Under the pieces are notes generated by a model, which worked only from the letters and a program-made list of their open reading frames with translations, did no database searches and was not told the origin of the DNA. Shown here one piece after another: positions 34,368 through 47,900 of a stretch of 64,000 bases of DNA (positions are counted from its first letter, which is position 1; every line of letters begins with the position of its first letter). A program made the translations under genes and the position numbers. The stretch comes from Myxocyprinus asiaticus (Eukaryota > Chordata > Actinopteri > Cypriniformes > Catostomidae): positions 11,977,001 through 12,041,000 of the forward strand of contig NC_059382.1 of assembly GCF_019703515.2 (NCBI RefSeq). The letters are read 5' to 3'.

Positions 34368-34740
34368 GCCAATCAGAGGTCAAGTTTAAGAGGTTCACAC
34401 CAGGGATTCACACGAATCAGATGGAGGTGCTCTGCTGTCGCCATGGCAACCCGGATGACGTCACAATAGAGATACGCCCAACGGCGTGTTTGTTCGAATC
34501 CTCAGGACTGCTGCAGCCATTGTAATGCATTGTATTCAAACAGAGCGCCTCGCGATATAAGGAGATAAACAAGTATTTGCTTTAGTTTTAGTTCATTTTA
34601 ATCTCAGTTATAATTCAACACAATTGTACTTTACAGAAAAACATCTTGTGTATTTTCTGAAGTGTCGTTTTTAATTACTGTGTATGTAAATATATTCAGG
34701 GTTGAGTCGACGCGCGACACGCCGCATTCCCGGGCATCGG
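34368..34740 (+). promoter_or_regulatory. wsb1: Likely wsb1 promoter with CCAAT, RFX-like and CRE motifs
   Basis: CCAATCAG near 34368; a near-palindromic GTCGCCATGGCAAC (34437-34450), the form of an RFX X-box half; and a perfect TGACGTCA cAMP-response element (34456-34463) five bases on. CpG-rich sequence (GTCGACGCGCGACACGCCGC) follows near 34706. The transcription start is not determined. Confidence 0.5.
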
Positions 34741-34846
34741 ATTTACTGAGGACACACACAGAACCCATCGCCGTTTTTTTTCACGCATTCATTTGAACGT
34801 TTTTATTTCACGAAGACGTAGGTTTAAGAGACCCGCTTCGATTTAG

Positions 34847-34886
34847 ATGGCCAGCTTCCCATATTTTGTCAACGAAAATGAAATAG
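34847..34886 (+). CDS. wsb1: wsb1 coding exon 1
   Basis: ATG then MASFPYFVNENEI, ending one base into a glycine codon before donor GTAAGT. The start matches the WSB1 family N terminus. Confidence 0.9.
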
Positions 34887-35493
34887 GTAAGTTTTCTTCT
34901 TGCGCTCCTCCTGCTGCTTTCGGGGGGAGAGTCTTAATGCCTATTTCTTTTTTTGTTATCTTTTAACATATTTTTAATACATCTTCCTTTTGTTTGATCT
35001 AACATATAGTAAACATTTATGAGGCTTTATTACGTGTGTCATAACGTCTGTGTTTGTGTCGTCAGTTTGTAAATCAGACATATCTGGACTATCTTAACCA
35101 GAGAGAGGCAGATAACCCCCAAACAAACGCGCGTGGCTTTACATGTGACGGTTAAAAATGGACAGTTATTTTAAATTTTAAGAATTACGCTCGTGCGTTA
35201 TTACGCTTCACGCATGCACACATCCAGAGCGCGTCCACACCCTACCCCACAGTCAGTCAATTTCTCCAGACCCCTGTGTGAATGAGTCACCACCAGCTCT
35301 TACATAGATCAATGATTTACCGTATAAACCTTGTATTTACAAAGTCATGCTTTATTGGTTCATTGTATGGACACAACTCAAGAAAATGACATTTTAGAAT
35401 CAGGAGAAATAAAACTTAAAGAGGGTCCATACAAGGGAGCTCTTGTACACACATTTGATGACTAGGACATCTTTAGTATTCATACCAGAGCTC

Positions 35494-35562
<69 letters not shown>

Positions 35563-38500
35563 ACTTCACTATTAAATATTTAATTGAACCCACCACACAC
35601 ACATACACACACATATATATATATATACATACATACATACACACACACACACAGGTGGCCAAAAGTTTGGAATAATGTACAGATTTAGCTGTTTTGGAAG
35701 GAAATTGGTACTTTAATTTACCAAAGTGGCATTCAGCTGATCACAAAGTATAGTCAGGACATTACTGATGTAAAAAAACAGCACCATCACTATTTGAAAA
35801 AAAACTCCAACACCTTATCCTTGAGTAATCGTGCTAAATTGCTATTTTGGTACAAGAAAATCACTTGCCATTATATCAAACACAGTTGAAAGCTATTTGG
35901 TTCGTTAAATGAAGCTTAACATTGTCTTTGTGTTTGTTTTTGAGTTGCCACAGTATGCAATAGACTGGCCTGTCTTAAGGTCAATATTAGGTCAAAAATG
36001 GCATCAAAGAAACAGCTTTCTCTAGAAACTCATCAGTCAGTCATTGTTTGGAGGAATGAAGGCTATACAATGCTTGAAATTTCCAAAAAACTGAAGATTT
36101 CATACAAAGAAGTACACTACAGTCTTCAAAGACAAAGGACAACTGGCTCTAACAAGGACAGAAAGAGATGTGGAAGGTCAGATGTACAACTAAACAAGAG
36201 GATAAGTACATCAGAGTCTCTAGTTTGAGAAATAGATGCCTCACATGTCCTCAGCTGACAGCTTCATTGAATTCAACCCGCTCAACACCAGTTTCATGTA
36301 CAACAGTAAAGAGAAGACTCAGGGGTGCAGACCTTATGGGAAGAATTGCAAAGAAAAAGCCACTTTTGAAACAGAAAATCAAAAAGAAAAGGTTAGAGTG
36401 GGCAAAGAAACACAGACATTGGACAACAGATAATTGGAAAAGAGTGTTATGGATCTTAACCCCATTGAGCTTTTGTGGGATCAGCTAGACTGTAAGGTGT
36501 GTGAGAAGTGCCCGACAAGACAGCCACATCTATGGGAAGTACTACAGGAAGTGTGGGGTGAAATGTCACCTGCGTATCTGGACAAACTGACAGCTAGAAT
36601 GCCAAGGATCTGCAAAGCTGTCATTGCTGCACGTGGAGGATTTTTTGATGAGAACTCTTTGAAGTAGTTTAAGAAGTTCTGAACTTTTTTTTAATTTTTT
36701 TTTTATTGTAATAGTCATTTTTCACATTATTAATGTCCTGACTATACATTATGATCAGTTAAATGCTGCTTTGGTGAATAAAAGTACCAATTTCATAAGA
36801 GCAAAATCTGTACATTATTCCAAACTTTTGGCCACCAGTGTGTATGTGTGTGTATATTATTTTATTTTTATTATTATTTATATATCTGCTTCAATAAATG
36901 TGTTTCCATTTTTTAGCATTTGCCGAAAAGTACAAGTATATTTTGATTTCTGATTTGTTTTCTGTTGCGATAGGTAAAGCTAAGTTCATCGGGGAACTCA
37001 TACCTCCTGTTGCTCCCTTCGACCAGAAGTCTGGACGGGAGACTTGGACTGTAGCTTTTGCACCTGATGGTTCCTACTTTGCTTGGTCTCAAGGGCATCG
37101 AATTGTCAGACTTGTACCATGGAAAAAATGCTTAGCCAGCTTGTGAGTTTACAAAACATTAATCTCTTTGTTGTGAATTGTTACAATGCAGCTTGTGTGT
37201 TTATAGACTGACAAAAGGCAGTGTTTGCGCGTGCTGGTCGTCTGGTTTGGTCCACTGGGTATTCATATGGTGGCTACGCCACAGTGGTGCCCAGTGTTTG
37301 GGCCTGTATAGCATTCTATCAGTAGCAACGCATAGGTCACCAGTCATCATCTCACCTTATGCTGTAGATGGAGAGATGGCCGTCGAGTGCATGGGCCTGC
37401 CAAAAGAGCCATTGTCCTGTTCTGAATGTAAAGTCCTTATAATGAGGTTTGCATCAATGCCCTTTGGCTGCATGCCCTCAGCAGAACAGCCTTTTTAGAA
37501 AAAGATTATATTTGGGCTCTGGGCTTTTTGTATGCTCCCATTTCTACTTGCCAGTGTTAAAAATGCAGCAGGTCTCCTATTTTTCTGCCAGAGTTTGATG
37601 CAATATGAGCAATCCAACTTCATCCTCCACAACTGGCATCAAATGGGATTGTGTAAAAATGAAGTAAATTATTTAATGTGACTTTTTCACAGAATTTTTA
37701 TTTAACATGTTTTGCTAGTAGCCATCATAATTTCTAAAAAAAAGTAGACAGCTTCACAACGTGAGCAGAGTCAAACTTTAACTCGAAGTTATTTGACGGT
37801 CAGAAGTAAAACAAACTATTCTACATCCTACATCCATAAAAGAGATATATGGTGTTATAAACCATTGCCAGTCACAATTTATTTGTAGTTTTACACAAAG
37901 TACACCATGTGGAGATTCTACATAAATCATTTACTTATGTTGTTTTAGATCTTGTGATTGTGTAACAGAGAAAAAAAAGATCTCAGTTTACAAAAAAATG
38001 CCACTTTGCTCAAAGATAGCTTAACAATGGTTTACCCAGGTCTGTTTTTAGTATTAACTTAAATGAAAATGAGCCTCTCTGTTTCAAGTTTCAATCTTTC
38101 TTTAAACAGATTGAGTCTTTGTTACCTTTTTCAACTAATTTGGCATTAAAATATACTGGAACTTGCCTTACTGCTAAAACAGAAAGAAGCTGCTGTGCCA
38201 TTAAAAGCTTTTGCGGACACGTGGCAGGCATTAGCTGTTGCGTTTCTACTGCGCCGCCTTTGTATTCAAACAGTAACCTCTTGTGAAGTTTCCAGAACCT
38301 CACACTTGATTAGTTTTATCAACAAGAGCTTTTTGTGAGCTACTTTTTAAAGGTCCTTCAAAACACCTTGGCTTCAACACATGCGGTAGAATTGGGCAAA
38401 TGATGTAAATGGGTCAAAGCTGATGTAACACTTAGGTAATGGCATGGAATTAAGTTAGTGTTCAAATATGTCTAGTTGTGTAACCTTTTAAGAAGTAAAA

Positions 38501-41500
38501 AAAAAATATCCTCCATCTTCCTGATCTGCTGTTTATAATTCTTTGCTAAGTTAAAGATAATCAGTTATCTGTGTAATCATACCAACATGTGTAATCACGC
38601 TCCTTATATTAAAATAGTCTAACTCTCTTTTATCTTGTCCCAGTTCTGTGAGCAAGGAAGACCGAACGAGTGGTGCAGGGCCTCAACGACTCTCTCGGCA
38701 GAACATTGAGGGCAGTTTGGTGCCGGGCGAGCCCAGAGAGCACACCATCGATTGCGGTGACATCGTGTGGGGCCTGGCTTTTGGCTCTTCTGTTCCTGAG
38801 AAGCAGAGTCGCTGTGTGAATATCGAATGGCACCGCTTCAAGTTCGGTCAGGACCAGCTACTGCTGGCCACCGGCCTCAACAATGGCCGCATCAAAATCT
38901 GGGACGTCTATACAGGTGAGAATCCTCTCGGGGTGTGCAGTCTGAACCAAGCATTGAAGATTAAAGCCTTGTTTATACTCGATGCAGCCGCTAGTTCGTG
39001 AGCTTGTGCGTGGCAAAAATTATGTGGCAGTGTTGGTGGAAGTGTGCATTGGCGACGCAAGCCCTTGTTTCATGCAGCGGTGCACACTCCAATTTTTGTG
39101 ATTTGGGCGAACGGTGCGCATGGCGCCACATTCAAAGTGAATGTAAATGCATTACAAAACAGTGCATTCAATCCCTTGAATGTTGCAGAGACTGTAGCAT
39201 TACTCTTTACATTTAAATTATTTTGTAAAGTTTGAGTGGAAAACTTTATAAGAGTATAAATTCAACATATTCAAAATAATTTGTCTTGAGCCTTTTATTG
39301 TGTTCTGAGTAAAAAAATTACTAGACTGAAGTTTGAAACTTTTATTATAAAAAAAAAACAAAACAAAAACACACAGGTTAATGAAAATTTAGCCAATTGG
39401 CCTTACTCATGAATCTTTTTTAAAAACCATTCTTGCAAAAATTGCCCCGTTCAGTTTAATGGGACAGTTTACATAAGAGAGTATTTACACAAATATTTTG
39501 CTAATGTTTCATGAATAAGTTGTCTGTCACTGCACTGCATGTTTTAGTTTGCATTTCTATAAGAGTATATATGGGTGCAAGCATTTTAATGCATATTTTA
39601 TAAGCAAATTGACGTTTTATATTAGCGGTGCCTTAACTTGAATGTTTCATTAGCCTAGTTTCCATCCGCTTTTCGCGCTATTTTATCGACAAAGTGAAAA
39701 TGCGTTAAAAAAAAAAGTTTGGGAAATTTGCCGTCTTCTGCCTGTTTCCATTCAAATGGCCTTTTATAGATAAAAATGGTGGGTATGATGACGTCATGCC
39801 TAAAAAAAACACTTTGTCGCATAAGTTTTGGTTTATCACAAAAGAAATCTGCCCTTAAGCCGTTTCCATACAGAAATGTGTGTTTATCACTAATTGTGCA
39901 CCTTTCGCATCTCAGATGTCCCTAATTTGTTTTCCTCCGAAGTTTTGGTAAAATGGGGAGAGTATTGAAACAATTCATTGAAATTAGCCAGCTTATTGTC
40001 ATTTTAATTTCACAAATAAATGCAATCAGAAGACGGAATTGCAATCAAAAAGGAGCTGTAGCCCTTCTGATGGGACTAATATTGGTCCTGATGTTGCGCC
40101 TATTGCAGGTTGCCACTGGTTCCAACCCGAAAGCGAATCGTCATGGCCCTGTTCAAGCTGGCAACCTGCACCAAGTAGTGGGGGAAACTTTCAGTCTTAG
40201 TATAAGGACCATCCATTGATGTGTATATGCTGTGTGTACGGCTATTGAAGAAATACTGATGCGGTGTAATATCTGGGTTTATATATAATACGTTCCTAAT
40301 ATTCAATAGGCTATTTTGAACAATCATCTAAAGCATTGCCATCGCAACTGCATTATGTCCTGCATATTTGTCCAGCAACTTTTAACGACCAACTGAACTT
40401 GATTGTCATCTCAAATAAATTTAAGCGTCATAATGCAATTTACATTTTCTGAAGAAGCTCAGCAAATGTGATCCGAGATAAAGATGGTTAGATTTAAAAT
40501 GTTTTAGAGTTTTAAAATGTTCAAAAGCTCATTTTCTGAAAGTGAACTCAGCATTTGACAAATAGTTCTGATAGTTTATAGTCTTGAAAAAAGTGTAGAA
40601 TATTCTGAGAATGTCATTCAGCTGACTTTTTTCATCTACAGAGAACAGGGTAAGGCTAATTTAAGTTTGTGTAAAGAAAAGGCATAGGTCTAAATATATA
40701 TATATATATATATATTTTCGTTTGGTAATTATTTTATTTAATGCTTTATTCATTTGGTAGGCTAATTTATTTAATTTAATACAGGGAATTTTGCTGCCAT
40801 TTTTTCAGAAGTTAGCAAAACAATAATTTTATAGAATTGGGCTATATGTTAGTGTTCCAAAAAAGCACACTGAAGCTTTTCTCTTAGTATTGTGTATTTA
40901 TTTTTAATTTAAAACATCTTTGTGCATAGAAATGTTTTTTTGTATTATGGGCTAATTCCATGACTGCCGTCTATTATTTTTAATGGTGTGGAAAAGCAAC
41001 TTTAATAAATAAACAGATGGCTACCGCGATTAAATTAATCGCAAACAGTGGCCATTAATTTATTCTCCGTGCACTTGTCGATGTGCATGATACGAGATAT
41101 TTGTGTTGGCACTCCTGGAAGTGTCAAGATCAATCCATAATCACATACAATAAATTGGCTTTCAAGGATGTATACCTTGTAGTCATGATTAACACAGGCT
41201 AACAGTTGGGGTCATGTGACACTACATTTTTGCATTAATGCCAACTTTCTTGACAAAGTGTTTTTTCAAACCAGTTTTTCACGCCATTTGAAGTATCGAC
41301 ATAGTTTATGCGCTAGAGTTAAACAGAAAAATATTATGTCAACGCTTGTGAAATTTTTGAGATTTGAGTTTCCATCAGCTATATTTTGATGCGTTAATAA
41401 TTTTTTTGCAAAAAATCCTTAGATGGAAACATAGTTATTGACTAGCATTGCTCTTTAGATTTACATTTTGTATAGTTTGTGAAAATGTTTTATATTGTAG

Positions 41501-41894
41501 CACATCTACATGTTTAATTTTATAGAAGTATAAGGTCAAGAAATATACAGCAGAGCGTCGCGCTGCGGAGACAGGCAAAAGTTTAAACAAGGCTTAAGCT
41601 AGTTTGGTAAGGGTGATGGATCCTAACCTGCCTTTAGCTACTGGATGATTAGTGTTCATCTATTCTGGAAGGATTTTATAATTGAGGTTGCAGGTCATGT
41701 GCCCTGTTATTGTGGCAGCTTTTGCATAATCCCAACGATTAATACCATGAATAAAAATGGGCAAGGTAGAATAGCATGCTCATTATTTCAGATAGCTTCT
41801 TAGTAAATGTGCAATAAGTCACCATGATTCCATCCATGCTACTGTCCTGCAACACTTCTGCATGCCTGCTTCCTGTTTTTCGGTTTCCCAGCAG

Positions 41895-41945
<51 letters not shown>

Positions 41946-44900
41946 TGCTCGTGCGCACAGTAGAGATGGTTATATAAGGTGTTGACATGCTATAGTTAGC
42001 CCTGTTTCTTTGGTCATTTTAACCTGTTTTATTTTTTTATTATTATTTCTTCATAGTGCTCCCCTCATGTGCAACTCTAATACACCTACTGACCACTGGC
42101 ATTTCAAACAAACATTCTTTGACATATTTACTCAAACTTGAGTTGTCAAATCTTAGTGGTGTGCTGTCCATTTCACAATACATCTGCTGTACAAACATTT
42201 GAACAGCTTTTTCATTGGTTCCTAGAGAAGAAAGCTTTTTAGCCTCAGATCAGGTTTCACAGTTTTTTAATGTTCATAACACAAGTCTGCGTTTGGAGAA
42301 CTCTGCCGATCGCTATATTGGACTTTTCAAAAAAACAGGGAGGTGGTTGTTGACTGCAGAAGATCGCTGGCAGCACTTCAGAGTTATAATTAATTTTATG
42401 CCAGCTGCAAAATATATTAATAGGTGGGTAGGTCCTGTACAGACACTACCATTGGTTGCTCTGAGGGGTTAGGGATATTTAGTTCAGTGGATGACTCCAC
42501 TTCCCTTCTAACTAAAACCGCAGTGCCATAAATTTACCCAGCAAAGGGTAAACATTTTTCAGGATGCGATACTCCTCTTCCAGTTGCCTTTATTTTTCTC
42601 CTCTGGAAATCTGATAGTAGTGTATTGTACTTGTATCTTGTGTCTTGACAGGGCTTGTGCCATATACCTGTTATTTTTATGCTTGGTGATTGTCTGCATT
42701 CCCGCTTGACAGGTTGCAAATAGGCCTATTACTAACCTCCAATCAAATTTCCAGAAATACATGTTAAGAGTTTGTCACTGTACATGAATCAAATTGTAGG
42801 GATTTAAAGCTGATTAGCCTGTCATTTGTTGCTGTCATTGTGTATCTACATGCCTCCAGGCTATTCAGTTGCATTCTTGTAGTGGAACGGTGCTATTTTC
42901 TCTGACTTTTTTTATTTAATTTAGATGTGACTTTTTGACATGAATGTGTTTCTAAAGCCACAAACATTCTATTTCCCCATTTCGTTGATTCATTAAGAGA
43001 CAAAAAAAAAAGGTTTCTAAAAAGTGAAACATGTGATTTGGTATGTGTAAATGCTCCTGTACTGGCCTACTTGTTCTAGAAAGCAATTATATCACACTCA
43101 ATATGTAATAGAGAGCTGTTATTGATGGAGATACAACATTGACACAGTCTGAATCGATTAACATGGACTTTGTGCTGAAAACTTTGTTTGACCTGGAGTG
43201 ATTTGGCTGTCGGCTATTTTTCTACCTTTATCCTCAATTTTGTTTTCTTGTCCACAGGAAAGCTTTTGTTGAACCTGATGGACCACACAGACATTGTGCG
43301 GGACCTGACATTTGCCCCAGATGGCAGTTTAGTGCTGGTTTCTGCCTCAAGAGACAAGACTCTACGTGTGTGGGACCTTAAAGATGACGGTGAGGACCAA
43401 ATTTAGCAGTATTTGACACTGTGCATTACTTTACTAGCTGCCACATCAGAATGAATCATTCTTAGGGTGTGTTCACACTTGGCAGGTTTGGTTCGATTAA
43501 AACGAACTCTGGTGTGTTTGTTCTGTTAGTGCGGTTCATTTGAACTAGTGTGACGCTGCCATCCGAACCTTGGTGTGCACCAAACAAGCGGACCGAGACC
43601 GCCTGAATAGTGGGTCTCGGTCTGCTTCCAAATGAGCTCTGGTGCAGTTCGATTGATATATGAACGCAACATGGACCAAAGACGTCTAAACGGACCAAAA
43701 ACAGGAAGTAATTTGCCTAATACTGACCTCAAGCATACACGGTTCTTCTCATCATAGGAGCTATGTTGCCCATTACAGACCGGTACAGGTGTCGGAACTG
43801 CCGTCAGCCGTCCTTGCAGCATATCTTCGTTTGTGTGTGCAACGAAGGAATTCCTAGCGCTGTTTTGACTCCTTTACACATTTTATTAGCTCTTCGTTTG
43901 TTCTCAGCGGGTAAAAATACCACCATATATAAATTTAACTAGCGCATTTCACCCAGCAGCCAGCATTGTTTTGGATGTTCGTTAAGCAAAATATACGTCA
44001 TAGAAGCTGTCCAATCAGGTTGTGATTTTTTTATTTATTTTTTTTTTTTCTCCTGTTGCCTTTTGTGTTGTACCATTAGGTTTGGTGTTAAAAATACCAA
44101 TGTGAACGCTAAGCGAACCAGGACTAAATGTATCATTTTCTTTTTTGTTCCGGACCAAGAGAACCAAACTACAAGTATGAACACACCCTTAGACAAATTT
44201 TCTAAAAGTTTTTGCCAAGTATTTTTCATGTTGATTTTAACATGCTAAGAGTTGAACCCCAAGCAGATGTCTCAAGCACTCTCCAATAGAAGTTCTCATT
44301 TGTTGAGCAAGTATTTACAGCTCAGAGCTGTAACAGCAAATCAGCACAGCAGTCTTGCTTTGTTTCCTGCAGCCCTTTATTTTCATTACAACTCCATGGA
44401 GTTTAATTTCCCTTTTTAGCGCATACACACTAACTGACTCGAGCATGCATGTGAGCACCCACTCAGAAAAAAAGTGTTGAAAAACAGTTGGATGCCAAGA
44501 CCAGTGATATATTTGCTTATATTCCTTCCTTTTCTTGTAAGTTCCCCAACAAGCCTGCTGCTATAAGGTGATCACATGAATCTAATTTATTTGCTGGGAA
44601 CTTTAAGATCAAATGGATCCTACTGTATTTGCAAACTTTTTTTTTTTTTTTTTTTACATTAAGCATTAAGGAATGTTGGCTAGAGTCCATCTAAATTTCC
44701 CTCTGTCTCAAAATGGGCACCATTGGGACTGCTGTCCCTGAAAGGGAAGGAATTATGCCATTACCGTAAATATATTTATGTTATTGCTCCCTGGGTATCA
44801 TCACTGTTTTGTAGGGAACTTGAGATAAACATTGAAATCTACAAGTCTGGGAAGGAATTTTCTTTGTCACATTTAAAAGATAAACCTCCCACTACTAAAG

Positions 44901-47900
44901 TCATGCAGAATTCAAAGTATTTTAAAAACAAAAATACCTCTGTCTAGTTTTGATAATCTTAACATTTTCCTCTGTAATCTTTTTGTGATAAGTGATGTTT
45001 TTTAGGATAAAGCTCACCTTTTATATATTTCTAGCTGTACATTTTAAATAAAATCTACCATCAACTCTAAATGAATCACGATGTGGATCACTATATTTCA
45101 AATGCCTCTCTTAATTGTTTTTGCTCTAAATAGGTAACATGGTGAAAGTACTACGTGGTCATCAAAACTGGGTCTACTGCAGTGCTTTCTCTCCTGATTC
45201 ATCTGTCCTTTGTTCGGTTGGTGCAGGCAAATCGGTATGTTTTGCGTTTTTTCTTCTCTCTTTTACTGGGTTGTTTTTTTTTCTGTCTGCTAATGCCTGT
45301 TTTTAGTTGTGCTATGACCAATCAATGAGTGGTAAATTAATCTGTCATAATTAAGCTCGGTGTCATGATCTGCTCCTACAAACCCTGCCTGTAGTTTTGG
45401 TTCAAGTTCCTGTTTTTGTTCAAATAGATGTGTGATTGATTATCCACATTTAGATGATATAAAATCAAATGTCTCATGTCTTTGCAATGCAACAATTTTC
45501 CACCCAAAATCCTATAAAAGCCATTTACAACATCTTGATAGACTTAATGCAAGTGAAAGCCTACCCAGTCTATTTCTAAAACTAATTTCTATTGAATGAT
45601 ACAATGCACCCTAAAGAGTAATAATGTTATCTTATATGCATAGTGATTAGATCTCTAACTGATATAAAAAAAAAAAAAAAGATGATACAGCAATCTGGCA
45701 ACATTAAGTTGATTGTGTATGTTTGTAAGCCCTTAAGGCATCACACCAAGGAAAGCATTCCAGAATTCCTCTCCAAGTTGTCAATGAGACATTCCCAAAT
45801 CCAACACCTGAGTGCCTCTGGCTCTTAGATAACTCTTGGCCCATGAGCAGGCTACAGTGGTTGAACTGTACGGTTGTGTGTGTGTCCATAAGTGTCTTGC
45901 TTTCCCTGTCCCAGGTGGTGGCAGAGCTCTGTGTTTGAGTGATTTTGAGGGAAGCGCCGCGCTGACATATAGAGCAGCCGGTGCAGACCACGCGGGGCAC
46001 GGCTGCCATCGCGGCCCCCGTTGGACGCTCATGTGCCCGTGCCCACGCCTCAGGGGCTTCCATGCTCCTGCCCACAAGGGCTTCCTGTACGTAGGTTTTG
46101 CTCCTTGTCTGTCTACCTCTGCTGTTGCAGTTCTCACTTCCTCTACTTAATCTCTCAGAAGAGTTGACTTACCTGGCAGTGAAACCCCTCCTCCTTCCCA
46201 CCCTACCCTATTTCCCTTCCTTATCTCCTCTCCATCTATATATTCAGAAGTATTCTCATCCCATTTACCCTCTTTCCCCTCTAACGTCATCCAGTTTAAA
46301 CAGGACCCCTAGGCATTGTGTCTGCTCTATGTTTACATGAGCCAACTAGTAGGAACAAAACCCCAGTCATTAGTGCCATAGTTTACCGAACTCATGGCAC
46401 CCAAGTGTTTTTGAGCCACGATGCTTGGCCGCTGGTATGTTTTTCTGTTAAAAAACCCTAGTTAGACTCTTATATCAGGGTTAGTTGTTGAGGGGGGGAT
46501 TGGGAGCATTATTGTTATGTGTGAGCAATGAAAGGGCTCCTTGTACCTCAACAGAATGCCTGCAGTCTGATAATATAGTCTAATTTGGAATTACTCACAA
46601 AAAAATAGGGACTATGTTAAAATCAAGCACACAAGTTATGCAAAATGTATGATTCCCTGTTGCATCATGCATGAAGCCAGGGTGGCATCAGAAGCAGCAC
46701 TGTGAATACTTTCCATTTTGATTACATTTGCAATGTTAAATCATGTTTTAGTTTTTTTGCATTTTGAATAACAATTTATATTCCTAAAGTTTATGATGTT
46801 GCTTCTAATGCCTAAGCATTTAGAGAAGCAATAACAAACAGAAGTTTCCTAATAAGTATGGAATCATACCATTAACACCATGTATGGCAAAAAAAATATC
46901 TGGCTTTGCTTAACTTGAATGCCGGCAGAGGTCTTGCATACCGAAGCCTTTTCATCTCACGTTAGCCTTATTTGCACCATTGTAGTTTCTCTACCAACAC
47001 CAGGATATTTAAATGTCAAATAGCTTTTTCAAAGGGAAATGTACACTTTTGCTCAAGTGCAATGTCTATAGCTGAAACCAATAAAGAGGTTTAAGTAAAT
47101 GCCCTAACAGGAGCCTGTTTGAGAGCATTTTTGCTGCAAGATGAAGCATTGTGCTGGAGCAAAACTAGCTCTAGAAAATCTAATGGCTGATTTTCATTTA
47201 GAAGAGTTTGCAGTCACATGATTGTTTATTCTGTGTTTGCCAAAGGCGTCAACCTTTTGGCCATCAAATGTTCTCTTCTCTTGCAGTATCTGTGTCTCTT
47301 CGTAGGCCTCCGCCGCCGCGGTGCAAGCCTATTGTAAACTCAAGTGAACTAAACTGAAAGGGGATACCAGTGGAGTAACATTATGTTACCTTAAGTTACT
47401 ACTTGTTTGTATATTCTTTTCCACATTATGTAGTAATTCTTGAAAAATATTATTTTAATAAATGTACATTTGTCATTTTTAGCATATCTTATTTTTAAAA
47501 TGGAGCAGTATATTTATTATATTTGAAATAATGTTAGTGATTTGTAACTGTTATCTGCTCTGTAGAGATTGAAATATGTGCATTTGATTTGGCATTTTGA
47601 ACTAAGTCTTGCCGTTTCAATGGCATGTGCTACTGTCTTGCCATTTTTGTCTGGGTTTGGTTGTAGTGCTTAAAATATTTTCTAAAAGATGACACTGAGC
47701 ACATTTTGATTTTGCTGTTTAATTTGAGTTAAAATACTTTGATTTGTGAAACTCTGACATGTTTATTTTATGTACGGAACGGTACAGTGGGCTATAACAT
47801 CTGTTTCTTGCATTGCAGGTCTTCCTGTGGGACATGGATAAGTACATTCTGATCCGTAAGCTAGAGGGCCATCATAATGATGTGGTGTCCTGTGAGTTTT

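Larger units (their letters stand above)
38965..41594. mobile_element. Outer Harbinger-like element, TAA target duplication (wsb1 intron 3)
   Basis: AGCCTTGTTTATAC at 38965 and its inverse GTTTAAACAAGGCT ending 41594, flanked by TAA (38962-38964, 41595-41597). The middle contains a second element (39655-41440). No full transposase of its own is visible. Confidence 0.6.

Noticed and set aside
45704..46137. Opposite-strand ORFs of 118-123 codons in wsb1 intron 5
   Set aside because: They arise from the GC-rich block, where stop codons are rare on both strands; the translations show no domain.
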